A stretch of 64,000 nucleotides of DNA from Gonocerus acuteangulatus (Eukaryota > Arthropoda > Insecta > Hemiptera > Coreidae): contig OX328123.1 of NCBI GenBank assembly GCA_946811695.1, positions 41,697,335-41,761,334 on the forward strand. The letters are read 5' to 3'. The notes beneath the pieces are model-generated. The model worked only from the letters and a program-made list of their open reading frames with translations. It did no database searches and was not told the DNA's origin. The first letter of the stretch is position 1. The number at the start of each line of letters is the position of its first letter. This document shows positions 1 to 10,196 of this stretch, in pieces. The position numbers and the translations under genes are program-made.

Positions 1-775
1 GAGAAATTTGGTCTCTCTCGTCAGTCATAGCTGATGGGAGGATTAACCAGACAAAGGCTCTCTCACCAGCCAAATAACTAATTGAAAAAGCAATTTTTTT
101 TCTCGCCTTTCCAATTTTAAAACTCCCGTTCTTTTTTTTTAATTCAATAAACATTTTTTACTGGAAAAAGATTAAAAATTCCATTACCATTTTCCGCCGG
201 ACGTAAACTGAACGTTTATATGGGAACAAAAAAAAAACTATTTTTACGAACCTCGACTAGTTGTGTGATTGTTCACTGAGAGCATTAAATACTGCCTGGT
301 GCTCCGCAATGTTGCAGGGAATTCTAATTAAACTAGATAAAACTAGCTTGAGACATTAATGATCGTTCTTAAATTTTCCACGCTTGAGTTTTTATCCGTA
401 GATTAGTCACCTAGCTTCATCTGGAAATCCCTCAGATTTTTTGAGCGTGTTTTTAAAGACCAAGTAGTTTTGGATTAAGGATGCTTGAATCATAAAATTT
501 ACTCAGTTCCTCATAATATTTTCCGATAATCACGCAAATAAAGAATATTTTTCTTATCATCGTAATTCCTGATCTGTTTCTACTTTCGAATTGTGGTATA
601 CACTTAATTAAGTAGCTAGAACATTTACTCCACTCCGTAACAGTACATAATTAAAAGTCCCAAGAAGGAACAGCAACATTAAATTGCCCTCTTCACCCAA
701 AAAGATCAACAAAAAATTACCATTGTTACAATAATTAGTATAGATGGTTAACTTAAATTAATTAATGGGTTAGTG
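1..775. other. AT-rich unannotated DNA
   Basis: No coding frame, RNA gene or repeat structure is recognisable. The sequence is AT-rich with several short A and T runs. Confidence 0.5.
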
Positions 776-2431
776 AAAGGGTCTCACCGTGTTTCCATAT
801 GAAATCTGCACTGGCGTCTTTCTTGACTTTGATGTCATTATTTTATTTCTAGCTCATAGAAATAATTTTTCGTTGTTTTGAACGATATTTCTAGTTCCTA
901 GAAATAATTTTTCGTTGTTTTAGAAATAATTTTTCCTTGTTTTGAGGCAATATGGCTTGAAACCCCTAACTTCAAAGTCGTTTTTCTATGAAACTATACT
1001 AGATATTTAAATGAAAATAATGTGAATTAAAGCCATTGATTAGGTGTGCCTTGCGTATTTTTTTTTTCATAATTTTCGGACCACTTATAAGATAAGAAAA
1101 AAAAAATTGTGAAGATTTGAAGGGCGGTTTTCCCTAACTACCCCTTAAAGCACACCTACCAAAAAAATCACGTAAAATCAGGAATGTCGCAACTACTATC
1201 CGTAAAAGTTTCATATATGTGGGAAAGGTGCAACATACATGAAATTACAAAAACCCTACATCGATAGCTAAACACATGTACAGATGTATTTAAATATGAA
1301 CCCTCACATTGCTCAGTGCATAATCTGTAATATACAGATCGAAAAACTACTGTCATATTGCAAGCCACTAAAATAATTAATACTAAAAATATTCTTTTTC
1401 TACAAAAGATAATTAATCTTAATCACTATTTTCTTCAAGAGTTTTGGTATCACTTGTAACTTTGAATAAATTTGTTAATATTTCCACGGGTTTAATTTTT
1501 TTTAGTAGTAACGACCAAGTGATAAGAAATAAATTATTGAGACTACCTGTGAACAGCAACCTATGCTCCTATTTCCATTAGCGTAATCACACGTCTATCT
1601 TTTTATGTCCTTGTAATTGTATTTAAAAAAAAAATGTTTTTTTTTTTCACAAGAGAAACATCCCATGTCTCTATTATATTCAAACACGTAAAATAAAAAA
1701 CAAAACGAAAGTATTGCGTCACTTGGTAAACTGTAAAGAACGAATAATATGTAATGAATAAATATATAACATTGTGTAATCCGATTTATAAGTAATTGAT
1801 CAACCAGATGCATACGAATAATACAACTTGTTTATTTATGTAATATTGTAACTGATATAAATGTAATAACTATTTGGAGCATGGATGCTCATAAATAAAT
1901 ATTAAAAAAAAAAAAAAAAAAATTGGATTCAATGAAACATTCAATATTTCTTGCTATTGAAGTGCCGATAACGAAATTTAATCGTTAATTTGTTGCCATT
2001 TGCTTATAAGTACTCAACATGACTTTCGTTTTTATTTATATGATTTAAGAGCTAGCAACTAGGCGATTAGCTTCGTTTTTATTTAATATACATATATTAG
2101 AAGTAACATTTGTTCCAGTTTCATCTCATGTTACAAATCTTAATTTTTTTCCTTATCTTATAAGTGGTCCGAAAATTGTGGAAAAAAATACGCAAGGTAC
2201 ACCTAATCAATAGCTTTAATTCTCATTATTTTCATTTAAATATCTAGTAAAGTTTCATAGAAAAACGACTTTGAAGTTAGGGGTTTGAACTCGTATTGCC
2301 TCAAAACGAGTACAGTTAGAGGATTGATAATTGACGAAAAATTATTTCTAGGAACTAGAAAGAAAATAATTACATCAAAGTCAAGAAAGACGCCAGTGCA
2401 GATTTCATATGGAAACACGGTGAGACCCTTT
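776..2431. mobile_element. 1.65 kb inverted-repeat DNA element, unclassified
   Basis: The ends are long inverted repeats. GGGTCTCACCGTGTTTCC near 779 reappears as its reverse complement ending near 2429. Similarity then continues inward for about 300 bp on each side, to roughly 1118 and 2131. Both arms carry the block with GTGCAGATTTCATATGG and, deeper, the block with CTTATAAGTGGTCCG. The left arm has an extra internal duplication of a 'TAGAAATAATTTTTCGTTG' stretch. The interior holds no recognisable transposase, so this looks like a non-autonomous DNA transposon. I could not find a convincing target-site duplication, so superfamily is open. Confidence 0.75.
1876..1923 (+). repeat. Possible retroposon 3' tail (hairpin + ATAAATA + poly-A)
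   Basis: A short stem-loop (GAGCA, 4-nt loop, TGCTC) is followed by ATAAATAAATATT and a run of about 18 A. The arrangement resembles the 3' ends of non-LTR retroposons and the hairpin-plus-AATAAATA tails seen elsewhere in this window. It lies inside the inverted-repeat element. A chance match is possible. Confidence 0.35.
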
Positions 2432-2950
2432 TTAAATTGAGAAATGATTTTGACTTGTTGAGATGAGATGAACTGATGAATTGAACTTTCATGAAATGTT
2501 TTACAGAGGCTTAATCTATAATTATTAATGTAGTGTTACCTGGTTTTTTGGAAGATTATGCACATGGCATTGTTTTGAGTGGTTTTCCATTTATGTAATT
2601 TTCGAAAAATATTTGTAGGTCTACAACAAGGCGATTCCATCCCTGATCACTGGGCTCCATCTGGGTGGCTAGATTTTACGCCTCCATGATTTTGAGGGTA
2701 AACGTTTTAGACAAAACCAAACGATCCACACTATGTGCTAAAGGGAACTCCGGGACCACACTTGTCATTTCGTGCTATCGCGGGTACTCTGGCGAGATAG
2801 TTCCGTACACGCAGCCAAAGCGCAGCACTCGTCGTTGATCGGATTCTTATTCAGCGATGTGCCGCCAACAACACCAATAATGACTATCAGTTATTACTGA
2901 ATTTTGCGTTGGATGTAAGAATGTGGTTAGCATGTAAGAATGCCATTGAG
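2432..2950. other. No feature recognised
   Basis: Nothing beyond weak, frame-broken sequence just upstream of a probable mariner remnant. Base composition becomes less AT-rich from about 2640. Confidence 0.4.
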
Positions 2951-2954
2951 AATA

Positions 2955-3060
2955 CATTGGTTTATATCCAGTGGTTAGACGATTTCGAGCGGCAAACCAC
3001 AAGCATGAAGACGACTCTCGTACAGGCAGACCAAATTTATGCATATCAAAAATTTGTTTT
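2955..3060 (+). pseudogene. Probable mariner/Tc1 transposase fragment
   Basis: The plus-strand frame contains RRFRAANHKHEDDSRTGRP. This matches in layout the segment linking the two helix-turn-helix modules of mariner transposases: tryptophan/arginine-phenylalanine, then an acidic stretch, then RSGRP/RTGRP. Only about 25 residues are recognisable, and the frame loses similarity on both sides. I see no catalytic DDD/DDE domain and no terminal inverted repeats. Classification rests on one motif, so it is tentative. If correct, it is a dead, heavily truncated copy. Confidence 0.4.
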
Positions 3061-3382
3061 CAACATGGCAAGCTGTTAAACAACAAGATGGTATATACAT
3101 TTAATAGGGTTTGTACAGCAAGATGGTATTCAGAAACAGTTTGTGAATGGCCTTCATGCAAAAGAAACAATAGAAGAAAATAAGTTGTATTATGTCATTT
3201 AAGAATCAGCCATTCACGGCTGACACACTTACACCGAAATGTGACCATTGTGACACATTGAAACTGACAGAATGTATACAGAGACAAGACTATGATTTAT
3301 GATACAACAAGACACACCTACTCAGTTATAGGAGGCTATATGTAGGACAAATATTTAACTACCTGAAAAATACCAACTTACT

Positions 3383-3439
3383 TGAAAAATTATTTATTGA
3401 TAAGGCTTCGCAACTTTGGCGAATCGCCTGAAAAATTAT
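3383..3439 (-). mobile_element. 35-bp retroposed tail with 11-bp target duplication
   Basis: TGAAAAATTAT occurs at 3383-3393 and again at 3429-3439. Between them are 35 bp whose minus strand begins GGCGATTCGCCAAAGTTGCG and ends in TCAATAA. The same insert, with its own different target duplication, occurs at 14876-14917. It contains a small stem-loop (TTCGC...GCGAA) followed by the AATAA tail, as expected for the extreme 3' end of a LINE or SINE. Confidence 0.75.
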
Positions 3440-4064
3440 AACATGTACTCTATGACTAAAGTGATAATAAAACAAACAAAAAATAACGTATCTAAATGGT
3501 AAAATAAGGGAGATAATGGTAGTTGATATACAGAGACAATGTTGTGTATACCAATAAAATAAAAAATTGAAATTATACTTGCATCTACTATCAACTGACT
3601 CCCAGCATACGCTCGACACACTACCAAGTATTAACACCTTACAGACAGACATACAAACCACAGTTACTGACCATTATAGCAGACATCATTGACACGTGGG
3701 TCAATTCACGTCAAATCGCCCAATTTTAATATATGTCCGTGCCATCATATCTCAGATATTTTCCAAAATTTTTTAATGAATAGAGACGTATGAGGTAATC
3801 TCAAATTAATTTTTTCAGATTTTTTTTATCAAAAATTGAACCAGGGGGAATTTTTTGAAATTCTTGTTTTTTGCATGATTGTGGTTACTGCCTTTCTGAT
3901 AACAGTTTTGAAAAACATTCGTGTTTTACTTTTTTTTCAACAAATCCGGCTGTTCTTGGTATCAAATTAAAGCTAATGCTTTTCTCTATCAAAATAATCT
4001 ATAATAGTGATACTCAAGGCAATAGTGTCATACCACTAATCGCGCAAAGTTATTTTTTATACTT
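3440..4064. other. Unclassified AT-rich DNA
   Basis: No gene recognised. The block around 3700-3860, including GGGTCAATTCACGTCAAATC, has the texture of a degraded dispersed repeat, but I cannot place it in a family. Confidence 0.35.
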
Positions 4065-4300
4065 TTCAAATCCGCCCCCGGAACATGGTTTTTGGAGCGA
4101 AAATCGTTCCGCTTACTTCATAAGCTTGCAAGTACTCGTTTCTCGCTTCTTGGCCTAGGAAAACGAATAAAACCATTTTTAAGGCGATAGCTTTAACCGT
4201 TTTTGAGAAAATTTGAAAAATAGTTGTTGAATAACGATTTTGGTGTGGGTACTAAAAATCATGGGATTCAGTTGAAATATTTGCTACTGTGTATTTTATA
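4065..4300 (-). repeat. Family A fragment (diverged)
   Basis: The stretch around 4110-4290 (CATAAGCTTGCAAGTACTCG, GGCGATAGCTTTAACCG, GGGATTCAGTTGAAA) aligns by eye with the middle of family A, as at 13860-13985 and 25470-25630. It is more diverged than those copies, lacks both ends, and is probably an older truncated insertion. Confidence 0.75.
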
Positions 4301-4940
4301 TTAATTTTGAATTTCCATCGAAATTAATGGTGACTATTGAACCCTGAACCCTAAACCTTCCGATCTTCAATAGACCTCTGAAAAAGACTCCGCTTTGTCC
4401 CGCCTCTATGATGATATATATGCAGCCGCAGCCCTAATGCAATTACCATGAACAGAGTTTTACTACTCCTACTCGAGCTCCAGGTGCCTTGCTGTTGTAG
4501 TAAAATAATTACTGAAGTACCGAGGGAAGCGAAGAGCTTTTTTAATGAAGGCCTCTATTCCTTTTATAACCCTTTCGATGGGCTTATCGTTCTTTTTAGT
4601 AGGATTAATTATGTAGGCTCATGGCGTCTATAACTAGGTTAATGTGGAATTCAACAAACAATTCAATTAGGACCTTCTTATACTATCTAATACTTGCTAC
4701 TGTGTATTTTGTATGTTTGTGATGATTATGGAAGCAAATACAACAAACATGAAATATCATGCCCTGAGACTACGTTCTCTGAGCAGCTTCTAAATAAGCC
4801 TATTTAAAACACATTTATTCTTTATTAAGTGACTTTTTAGATTTAAAATGATGACATATTTATTAGAATGTCACTACACAATTTAAGCACATCGATATTT
4901 CATTTTATTATTTTGATGACTAAATGAAGGGTATTAATTA
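4301..4940. other. No gene; short direct repeat
   Basis: TTGCTACTGTGTATTTT occurs near 4288 and again near 4693. Nothing else is recognisable. Confidence 0.4.
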
Positions 4941-5213
4941 ATAATACCAACAGGTGAAGAATAACCCTTCAAAACTTCGAACTTTTCATTTATTTCTCCA
5001 TCACAACGTTTCGGACACACTGGTCCATCTTCAGGCGATCATGTCCTGTTAATTACTACAGTTACACTTAATCAATCATGAAATAAATAAAAATGATTCC
5101 TGTAAGGAACCAAGTCAAATTACACCTACATCAATTAAACACTCGTTATCACAGCGTGTGATAACGATAAGTTCAAAGTTTTGAAGGGTTATTCTTCACC
5201 TGTTGGCATTATT
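4941..5213 (-). mobile_element. Solo Penelope-like terminal unit (non-autonomous)
   Basis: A 273-bp unit starts with CCAACAGGTGAAGAATAACC (4947) and ends with its inverted copy, closing with CACCTGTTGGCATTATT. The minus strand contains a CCTGAAGATGG...CCGAAACGTTG block, the typical sequence seen in Penelope-like element terminal repeats, where it forms a hammerhead ribozyme. No reverse transcriptase lies between the ends, so this is a solo or strongly deleted copy. Flanking AT-rich (ATTAAT)-like sequence blurs the exact borders. Confidence 0.7.
5000..5039 (-). ncRNA. Candidate type I hammerhead ribozyme in PLE terminus
   Basis: On the minus strand the order is: stem I 5' half ATCGC; core box CTGAAGA (fits CUGANGA); stem II GGAC/GTCC with a short loop; GAAA; a minimal stem III around ACGU with GUU as the NUH cleavage triplet; and stem I 3' half GTGAT. 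The 5-bp stem I pairs perfectly. Hammerhead ribozymes are established features of Penelope-like terminal repeats. The folding here is my reading only; activity is untested. Confidence 0.6.
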
Positions 5214-5792
5214 ATTCATTTTATCATTTTTGTTATGGCAAAGATCAACATAAAACATACATAATCGTTTTTGTTTCAGGTAAACTAAATTTCTAAATTA
5301 CAACTCAGAGTAACAACTACTTTTGAGGTATGTCAAAATATTATTATATGTTTTTGAATGTTATTTATAAGTATGTTGTATTTGATAAATAAATGACACA
5401 TTGGGCACATAAGAGATATTTTATGTTGATCTGCATTATTTATATATTCTATTTGTACGTTCCAACAAAAAGAGGCTAAATCTCTAATAAATATTAAAAA
5501 TGAAAAAAAAAAAAAATCCTCAGAAAATTTGTGAAAACCCTTGTATATATGCAGTCACATACCGTTTTATTAACGACTTGAGATTTTTATTCTTTTATTT
5601 TAAATCCCAAAAAGAAGATGCTAAAAAGAAGAATGAATCTAGTTATAATATTATTCTATCAACACCGCCAAAACTATGCATTATTTAATTTTAAATTCCT
5701 AAAAGAAGAAACTAAAAACGTTCAGCAGTGAACTAGTTTAATAGTATTTTAATAACACCGCCTAAATTGCAGGGATTGAAAATATGAAGCCG
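5214..5792. other. No gene recognised
   Basis: AT-rich. At about 5471-5512 a small hairpin (GAGGCTAAATCTC) followed by TAATAAATATTAAAAATG and an A-run looks like another retroposon-type 3' end, without a clear target duplication. A short near-duplication ('AAATCCCAAAAAGAAGATGC' type) lies at 5600-5720. Confidence 0.35.
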
Positions 5793-5912
5793 TATACTAT
5801 TTTTTTTTTTTTTTTTTTTTGAGAGGAGATTGTTGACCGTTGATGATGCGAAGGTAGGGATTGTCGGGGTTCGGACATTACTTCTTAATAAAACTACATT
5901 TTACAAGTGAAA

Positions 5913-6308
5913 ATGGTTGCAAAATTCTTCAACCAGATTTCTGGCGTTGCCATGGGTAACTGCCTCGCTCCTGACCTATCCAATATTACCCTTAATGTCC
6001 TCCTCGACCAAATCCTCCCCATGTTCCCTGACGATATTATTTTCCTTAAAAAATACGTTGACGACCTCTTCCTCATAATTAATCCTAATAAGATTACAGA
6101 AATACTAACAGCTTTTAACTCTTACCACCCCCGGTTAATATTCACCATCGATACCGAATCAAACAACTCCCCTCCTTTTCTAGTCATACTCCTCATAAGA
6201 AATACTGACGGCGTGATTGGTATACCAAACCCACCTATTCTGGTCGACTTCTCGATTACCTTTCCTCACACCGCAAACACCAAATCCTCAATACTGTCAG
6301 TGACTTAA
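5913..6308 (+). pseudogene. Penelope-like reverse transcriptase, truncated
   Basis: Counting from a non-ATG codon at 5907, about 130 residues of a PLE-type reverse transcriptase are readable. QISGVAMGNCLAP (residues ~10-22) is the palm motif upstream of the catalytic loop. KKYVDDLF (~48-55) contains the YVDD catalytic aspartates. A segment reading IFTIDTE...PPFLVILL (~95-115) matches the following 'FT.E....LPFLD' block of the family. Length is far below a complete PLE protein (roughly 700-900 residues): fingers, thumb and endonuclease are missing. The frame is joined directly to terminal-repeat sequence on its 5' side, so the N-terminus was lost before or during insertion. After 6308 weak similarity continues with stops. 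The family identity is solid; function is lost. Confidence 0.85.
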
Positions 6309-6699
6309 TAAATCGAGCCCTCTCCCCCATTTCACCCTGCCAACAATTCCCGACTCCTCGATATCGTTAAATGGATATTATCATTATTATTATTATTATA
6401 TAGATGGATTTCCTACAACCATCATCACCCATCTCATAAATTCTTTTAATAACCCCAAACCCCTCCCTGCCACTCAAGGCAATATAGTCCCTCATTTCAG
6501 AGACCCCCCCCCCCTCACCAACTCCTTTCCCTTAGGTTTCCATCTGTGCATCTGTGAGGTATAGTTCTCAATCTTTACATCGGTAAGCCCATCTTGTTAT
6601 TCTTAGATCTGTTCCCATGAACTTCTAATCTAATCACAGCTACAGCATATTGTTTTTCTAGCTATATATCATGTTTTTATGTTTTTTTCAGTCCAGTCA

Positions 6700-7735
6700 A
6701 CGAACAGTTATAGATGAAAATTTTTGGAACAAAATTTTTGACTTCGTAACTTTGTTTGGGCTGGATAGGAAGTGAACATATCAAAAGCCCTCGTCCGTAG
6801 CAATTCTGCCGGGGGGGGGAGGGGGGTTTATAAAGTCACATTTTTCGGGTTTTCACTTATATATCGGAAACCCAGCATCCTAGCGACATGACTATTCTGT
6901 AACAAATAAAAGCTGATTAAATGTCCTACAAGTTCTATTCAATAAAGATTTTCGAGATATTTTCAGTTTTCGAAATATCCGCTCTTGAAAGTCTGTCATT
7001 TTGGACAAAAGCACTTTTGCCGCATATTTTTTCCCCGTTTTGACCGGATAACTCTTCAACGATGTACCAAAATAATAAATAACGGTTATAGGGTTGTAGA
7101 GTATTGCATTCCCATCAATAATATATATTACTTTGCTGTTTTATGTATTTTCCTTCAAACGTAAAAAATAATTTCAGTGTCCATCGTGAAATCAGAAATT
7201 TAGCGACTAATAGCCCGGGAAACTAAGAGTTATAGACGGAAATGTTTGGAAGACAATTTTTAAATTCACAGCTATGTTTCGGCTAGTTTGGAGGTTAACA
7301 TATCAAAAGTCCTCGCCCGTAGCTTTTGTGCCGAGGGGGAGGGGGGTTTGGAAGGTCCCATTTTTCGGGTTTTCACTTATATGTCGGAAACCCTACGTCC
7401 TAGCGACATGACCATTCAATAACAAAAGAACGCTGATTAAATATGCTACAAGTTCTATTCAATGAAGTTTTTCGAGATATCTTTAGTTTTCGAAATATTC
7501 GCTCTTGAAAGTCTGTTTGGAAAAACACACTTTTTTCTATTCTTTACCGGATATCTCTTCAACGATGAGCCCAAAAAATAAATGTCGGCTATAGGGTTGT
7601 AGAACATTCCATTCGCTTCAATAATATACATTATTTTACCATAATATTGGGTCCTATCTAGCCCAAACAAAGTTACGAATCAAAAATTGTGTTCCAAAAA
7701 TGTCCACCTGTAGCTGTTTTCAAGAATTCGTTGCC
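6700..7735. repeat. Duplicated ~500-bp block with inverted outer end
   Basis: Two direct units, about 6700-7190 and 7220-7650, share CATATCAAAAG(C/T)CCTCG, TTTTCGGGTTTTCACTTATAT, CCTAGCGACATGAC and TTCTATTCAAT. The outer end at 6705-6775 (CGTAACTTTGTTTGGGCT) reappears inverted at about 7655-7735. This is a foldback-like insert inside the PLE. No coding content is recognised, and G-runs occur in each unit. Confidence 0.7.
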
Positions 7736-7752
7736 TGCACTGTATGTGTATG

Positions 7753-7756
<4 letters not shown>

Positions 7757-7834
<78 letters not shown>

Positions 7835-7884
7835 CATATATATATATATTAAATATATATATATATATATAATATATATAAATG

Positions 7885-7940
<56 letters not shown>
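7757..7940. repeat. (TA)n microsatellite, interrupted
   Basis: Long TA arrays separated by short non-TA segments inside the PLE, just upstream of its 3' terminal unit. The YIYIYI-type frames on both strands are read-through of this tract and not genes. Confidence 0.95.
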
Positions 7941-7944
<4 letters not shown>

Positions 7945-7977
7945 CATGTATATGATAGTATTAAATCTGTCCTGCTT

Positions 7978-8036
7978 GTTTTTACAGCCCCGATGAAGGC
8001 TTGAATTTCAAGCCGAAACGTCGGCAACAATAAAAC
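7978..8036 (+). ncRNA. Candidate hammerhead ribozyme in PLE terminus
   Basis: Order on the plus strand: GTTTT (7978) and GCC (7987-7989) as stem I 5' strands; CCGATGA (7990-7996), a one-base variant of CUGANGA; stem II GGCTTGAA/TTCAAGCC; GAAA (8015-8018); ACGU minimal stem III with GUC cleavage triplet; then GGC and AAAAC as stem I 3' strands. All pairings are exact. The variant C in the core box may lower or abolish activity. Confidence 0.6.
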
Positions 8037-8120
8037 CATTTTTACTTGTAAAATGTAGTTTTATTAAGAAGTAATGTGCGAACCCCGACAATTACCCTAC
8101 CTTCATATACTATTTTTTTT

Positions 8121-8535
8121 AACGAATTAAATTTGCATTCTTTAATTTAATTTTAAATTTAAAAAATAAAACACTAAAAAATCGAATAAGACTAGTTATT
8201 TTTACTTCTTTTTCTTTTCTCAGAATAAGTTCCAATTTTGTATTAATAAACACATGCATGAAATTTAATATATTGAATGGATCACATAGAATTTTTTAGC
8301 GAAAGCATTTTAGAATTATTTATTACAAATAAAGCATATTAACAAATAACTAGACGTACATTAAATAGATTATTAGAGGAAGACTACCTCTCGGAACATT
8401 TAGATCTAACATTGCTTAACCCTTGAGTCGTCAGATGTCTTGATATTTCAAAGGACTCCACCTCGGGTCATTTTGAGCCGAAACCTAAAATCTAAATAGT
8501 GAGCAAAATAATACTTTAAAACACATGGTTACTAA
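8121..8535. other. AT-rich DNA, no gene
   Basis: Flank between the PLE and the Helitron. Around 8425-8480 there is GC-richer sequence (GAGTCGTCAG, CCTCGGGTCATTTTGAGCC) of unknown origin, similar in texture to 17190-17260. Confidence 0.35.
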
Positions 8536-9991
8536 TCTATTATATAAAAATGAATCGCTAAATGTGTTGGTAAGCGCAAATCTCGAGAACAACTGAACCG
8601 ATTTCGCTAATTCTTTTTTTATAATATTCCTTGAACTACGAGGATGGTTCTTACGGAGAAATAAATTAAAAAAAATTGCCTGAAAAAGTCTAAAAACAAC
8701 TTTTTTTCGGGTCTTTTTTACTTCGTTAACGCAAATTCATTTTTAAATAAAATCGTATGTTCTCAATTATAATATTTTTAACAGTTAACGTATTAGGTTA
8801 TTTGTGTATAAGGAAACAAATTTAAATAAATAAGAACATGTAATCACTAGGCGACATTAGAATCACATGTTAATAATGCAATTTAAATTAATTTATATTT
8901 GCGTTAACGAAGTAAAAAAGACCCCACTTCTCTATATTTCCATACAAAAGATTCGTAATAATACTTAGAGGTCAATTTGAACTTTAATACCATAGCATAA
9001 AGTTTATGTGTTAGTGGAGGGGTTCTGGAATGGCAAAACAATTGAGTGACATTAGTATCGTATAAATATTAATGTCAATATTTGTCAATATTTATACGAT
9101 GGTAACATTACTCAAAAACAAATTGACTATCGTAAAATGTAAATTGTCAGTGGTAAAATGTCACTTGAAATGTAAACATCTCTTTGCTGTGCATCTATAA
9201 TATTACTAAATCTAAAAGCCGAAAATCTCTATAAAATTACTAAAGAGTTGTGTGTTTGTGACTTATTAAATATGCCTCCTAGAAGGCAGCGGACAAATTT
9301 AGGCATAAGAACCCGAAATGCAACGCATGAAATTAATTATCAAACTAATCTTACTGCCCAGGAACGTGAAATCGCAATGAACGTGAAAGAATTTGGTTAA
9401 GACAGACCCGCGAAACGCGACATTCGACTAATAATGGTGGAAGTATGAATCGAGCTGCTGTGAATTCATTACAGTGCCAGCAGCTGTGTTGCTATTGGAC
9501 CTATGAACTAAGTTTGACTATAAACAAATCCCAGGGCAGTCATTAAATGTTTGTGGTATTAATCTAGAAAACCCGTGTTTCTCGCATGTTCAATTGTATG
9601 TTGCCTGTTCCCGTGTTGGAAAACCATCTGGTCTGTTTATTTACGCGTCAGGTAATGAAACAAAAAATATTGTGTACCATTAAGTACTACAATAAAAGTG
9701 AAACTTAATTTAGAATAAGTAAAAATAAAATTAAATATAATAAGTAGGTTTCATATTAAGAAATCTGATATTGTAATTTTGATTGTGTTTTTTTAGTGAC
9801 TATTAAAAGAATTTTAGTGTTTTATCATTTTTATTTTTTGACATAATTTAATTGTCGACTTATTAAGTTTTTATTTTCTTTTTTTTTTTATCCTACTAGC
9901 TGTCCGGGTGTCCTAAGTAGCAGAATAAGTATTAAAAAAAAAAATTAAAGAATTGACTGTTAGGCGGTACGAAGTTCGCCGGGTCAGCTAG
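8536..9991 (+). mobile_element. Complete non-autonomous Helitron
   Basis: The 5' end TCTATTATATAAAAATG directly follows A8535. The 3' end is a hairpin (GGCG...CGCC at about 9963-9980) followed within 8 bp by CTAG and host T9992. This fits Helitron rules exactly: insertion between A and T, TC 5' terminus, 3' hairpin plus CTRR, no target duplication and no terminal inverted repeats. Length is 1456 bp. It carries the start and end of a Helitron protein gene with the middle deleted (see the separate entry), so it must have moved using enzyme from another copy. Two more copies of this family occur at 23701 and 31157. Confidence 0.9.
9272..9682 (+). pseudogene. Helitron Rep/helicase protein, internal deletion
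   Basis: An ATG at 9272 opens MPPRRQRTNLGIRTRNATHE, the basic N-terminus typical of Helitron proteins, ending after about 45 codons. From about 9505 a second part reads INKSQGQ(frameshift)SLNVCGINLENPCFSH and QLYVACSRVGKPSGLFIYAS, the C-terminal superfamily-1 (Pif1-like) helicase motifs V-VI of Helitron transposases. The roughly 1,300-1,400 residues that normally separate them, including the HUH replication-initiator domain and helicase motifs I-IV, are absent. Copy 31611-32041 has the same junction, so the deletion is ancestral to this subfamily. Confidence 0.8.
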
Positions 9992-10196
9992 TAATAATAA
10001 AATATAAGTCGTTTATACACATACAAATCGAAAAAAAATAAGGAATAGGATGAAATTTAATTGGAGAACGGGAAACAAAAAGTAAGACATGCTCTTAAAA
10101 GAATTTAATTTTTAGGCCTCAATTACCAAATAATACATTTAATGTATGTTCATTTAATGTACGTTTACAGATTTTGAAAATAATAATTTAATGTTT
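9992..10196. other. AT-rich spacer
   Basis: No feature recognised between the Helitron 3' end and the 76-bp tandem array. Confidence 0.4.

Larger units (their letters stand above)
5793..8120 (+). mobile_element. Penelope-like element, degraded, with 15-bp target duplication
   Basis: The direct repeat TATACTATTTTTTTT occurs at 5793-5807 and 8106-8120, bounding a 2.3 kb insertion. The two ends are inverted copies of each other: sequence around 5848-5917 (AGGTAGGGATTGTCGGGG, ACTTCTTAATAAAACTAC) returns as reverse complement at about 8036-8105. Inside lie a reverse-transcriptase remnant, a 1 kb repeated or inverted block (6700-7735) and (TA)n arrays. The right end carries a hammerhead-like motif and the canonical AAGCCGAAACGTCGG block. 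There is no GIY-YIG endonuclease remnant that I can recognise, so the element is internally deleted. Confidence 0.8.

Noticed and set aside
1168..2418. 60-72-codon ORFs in the first inverted-repeat element
   Set aside because: They fall in AT-rich non-coding or terminal-repeat sequence, without protein-like features.
7673..8039. [10 protein letters not shown] open frames on both strands
   Set aside because: They are read-through of (TA)n microsatellites; the same applies to the similar frames at 13258-13825, 16619-16846, 18033-18335, 25026-25400, 26538-26726, 30870-31184, 37956-38358, 41154-41346 and 48206-48454.
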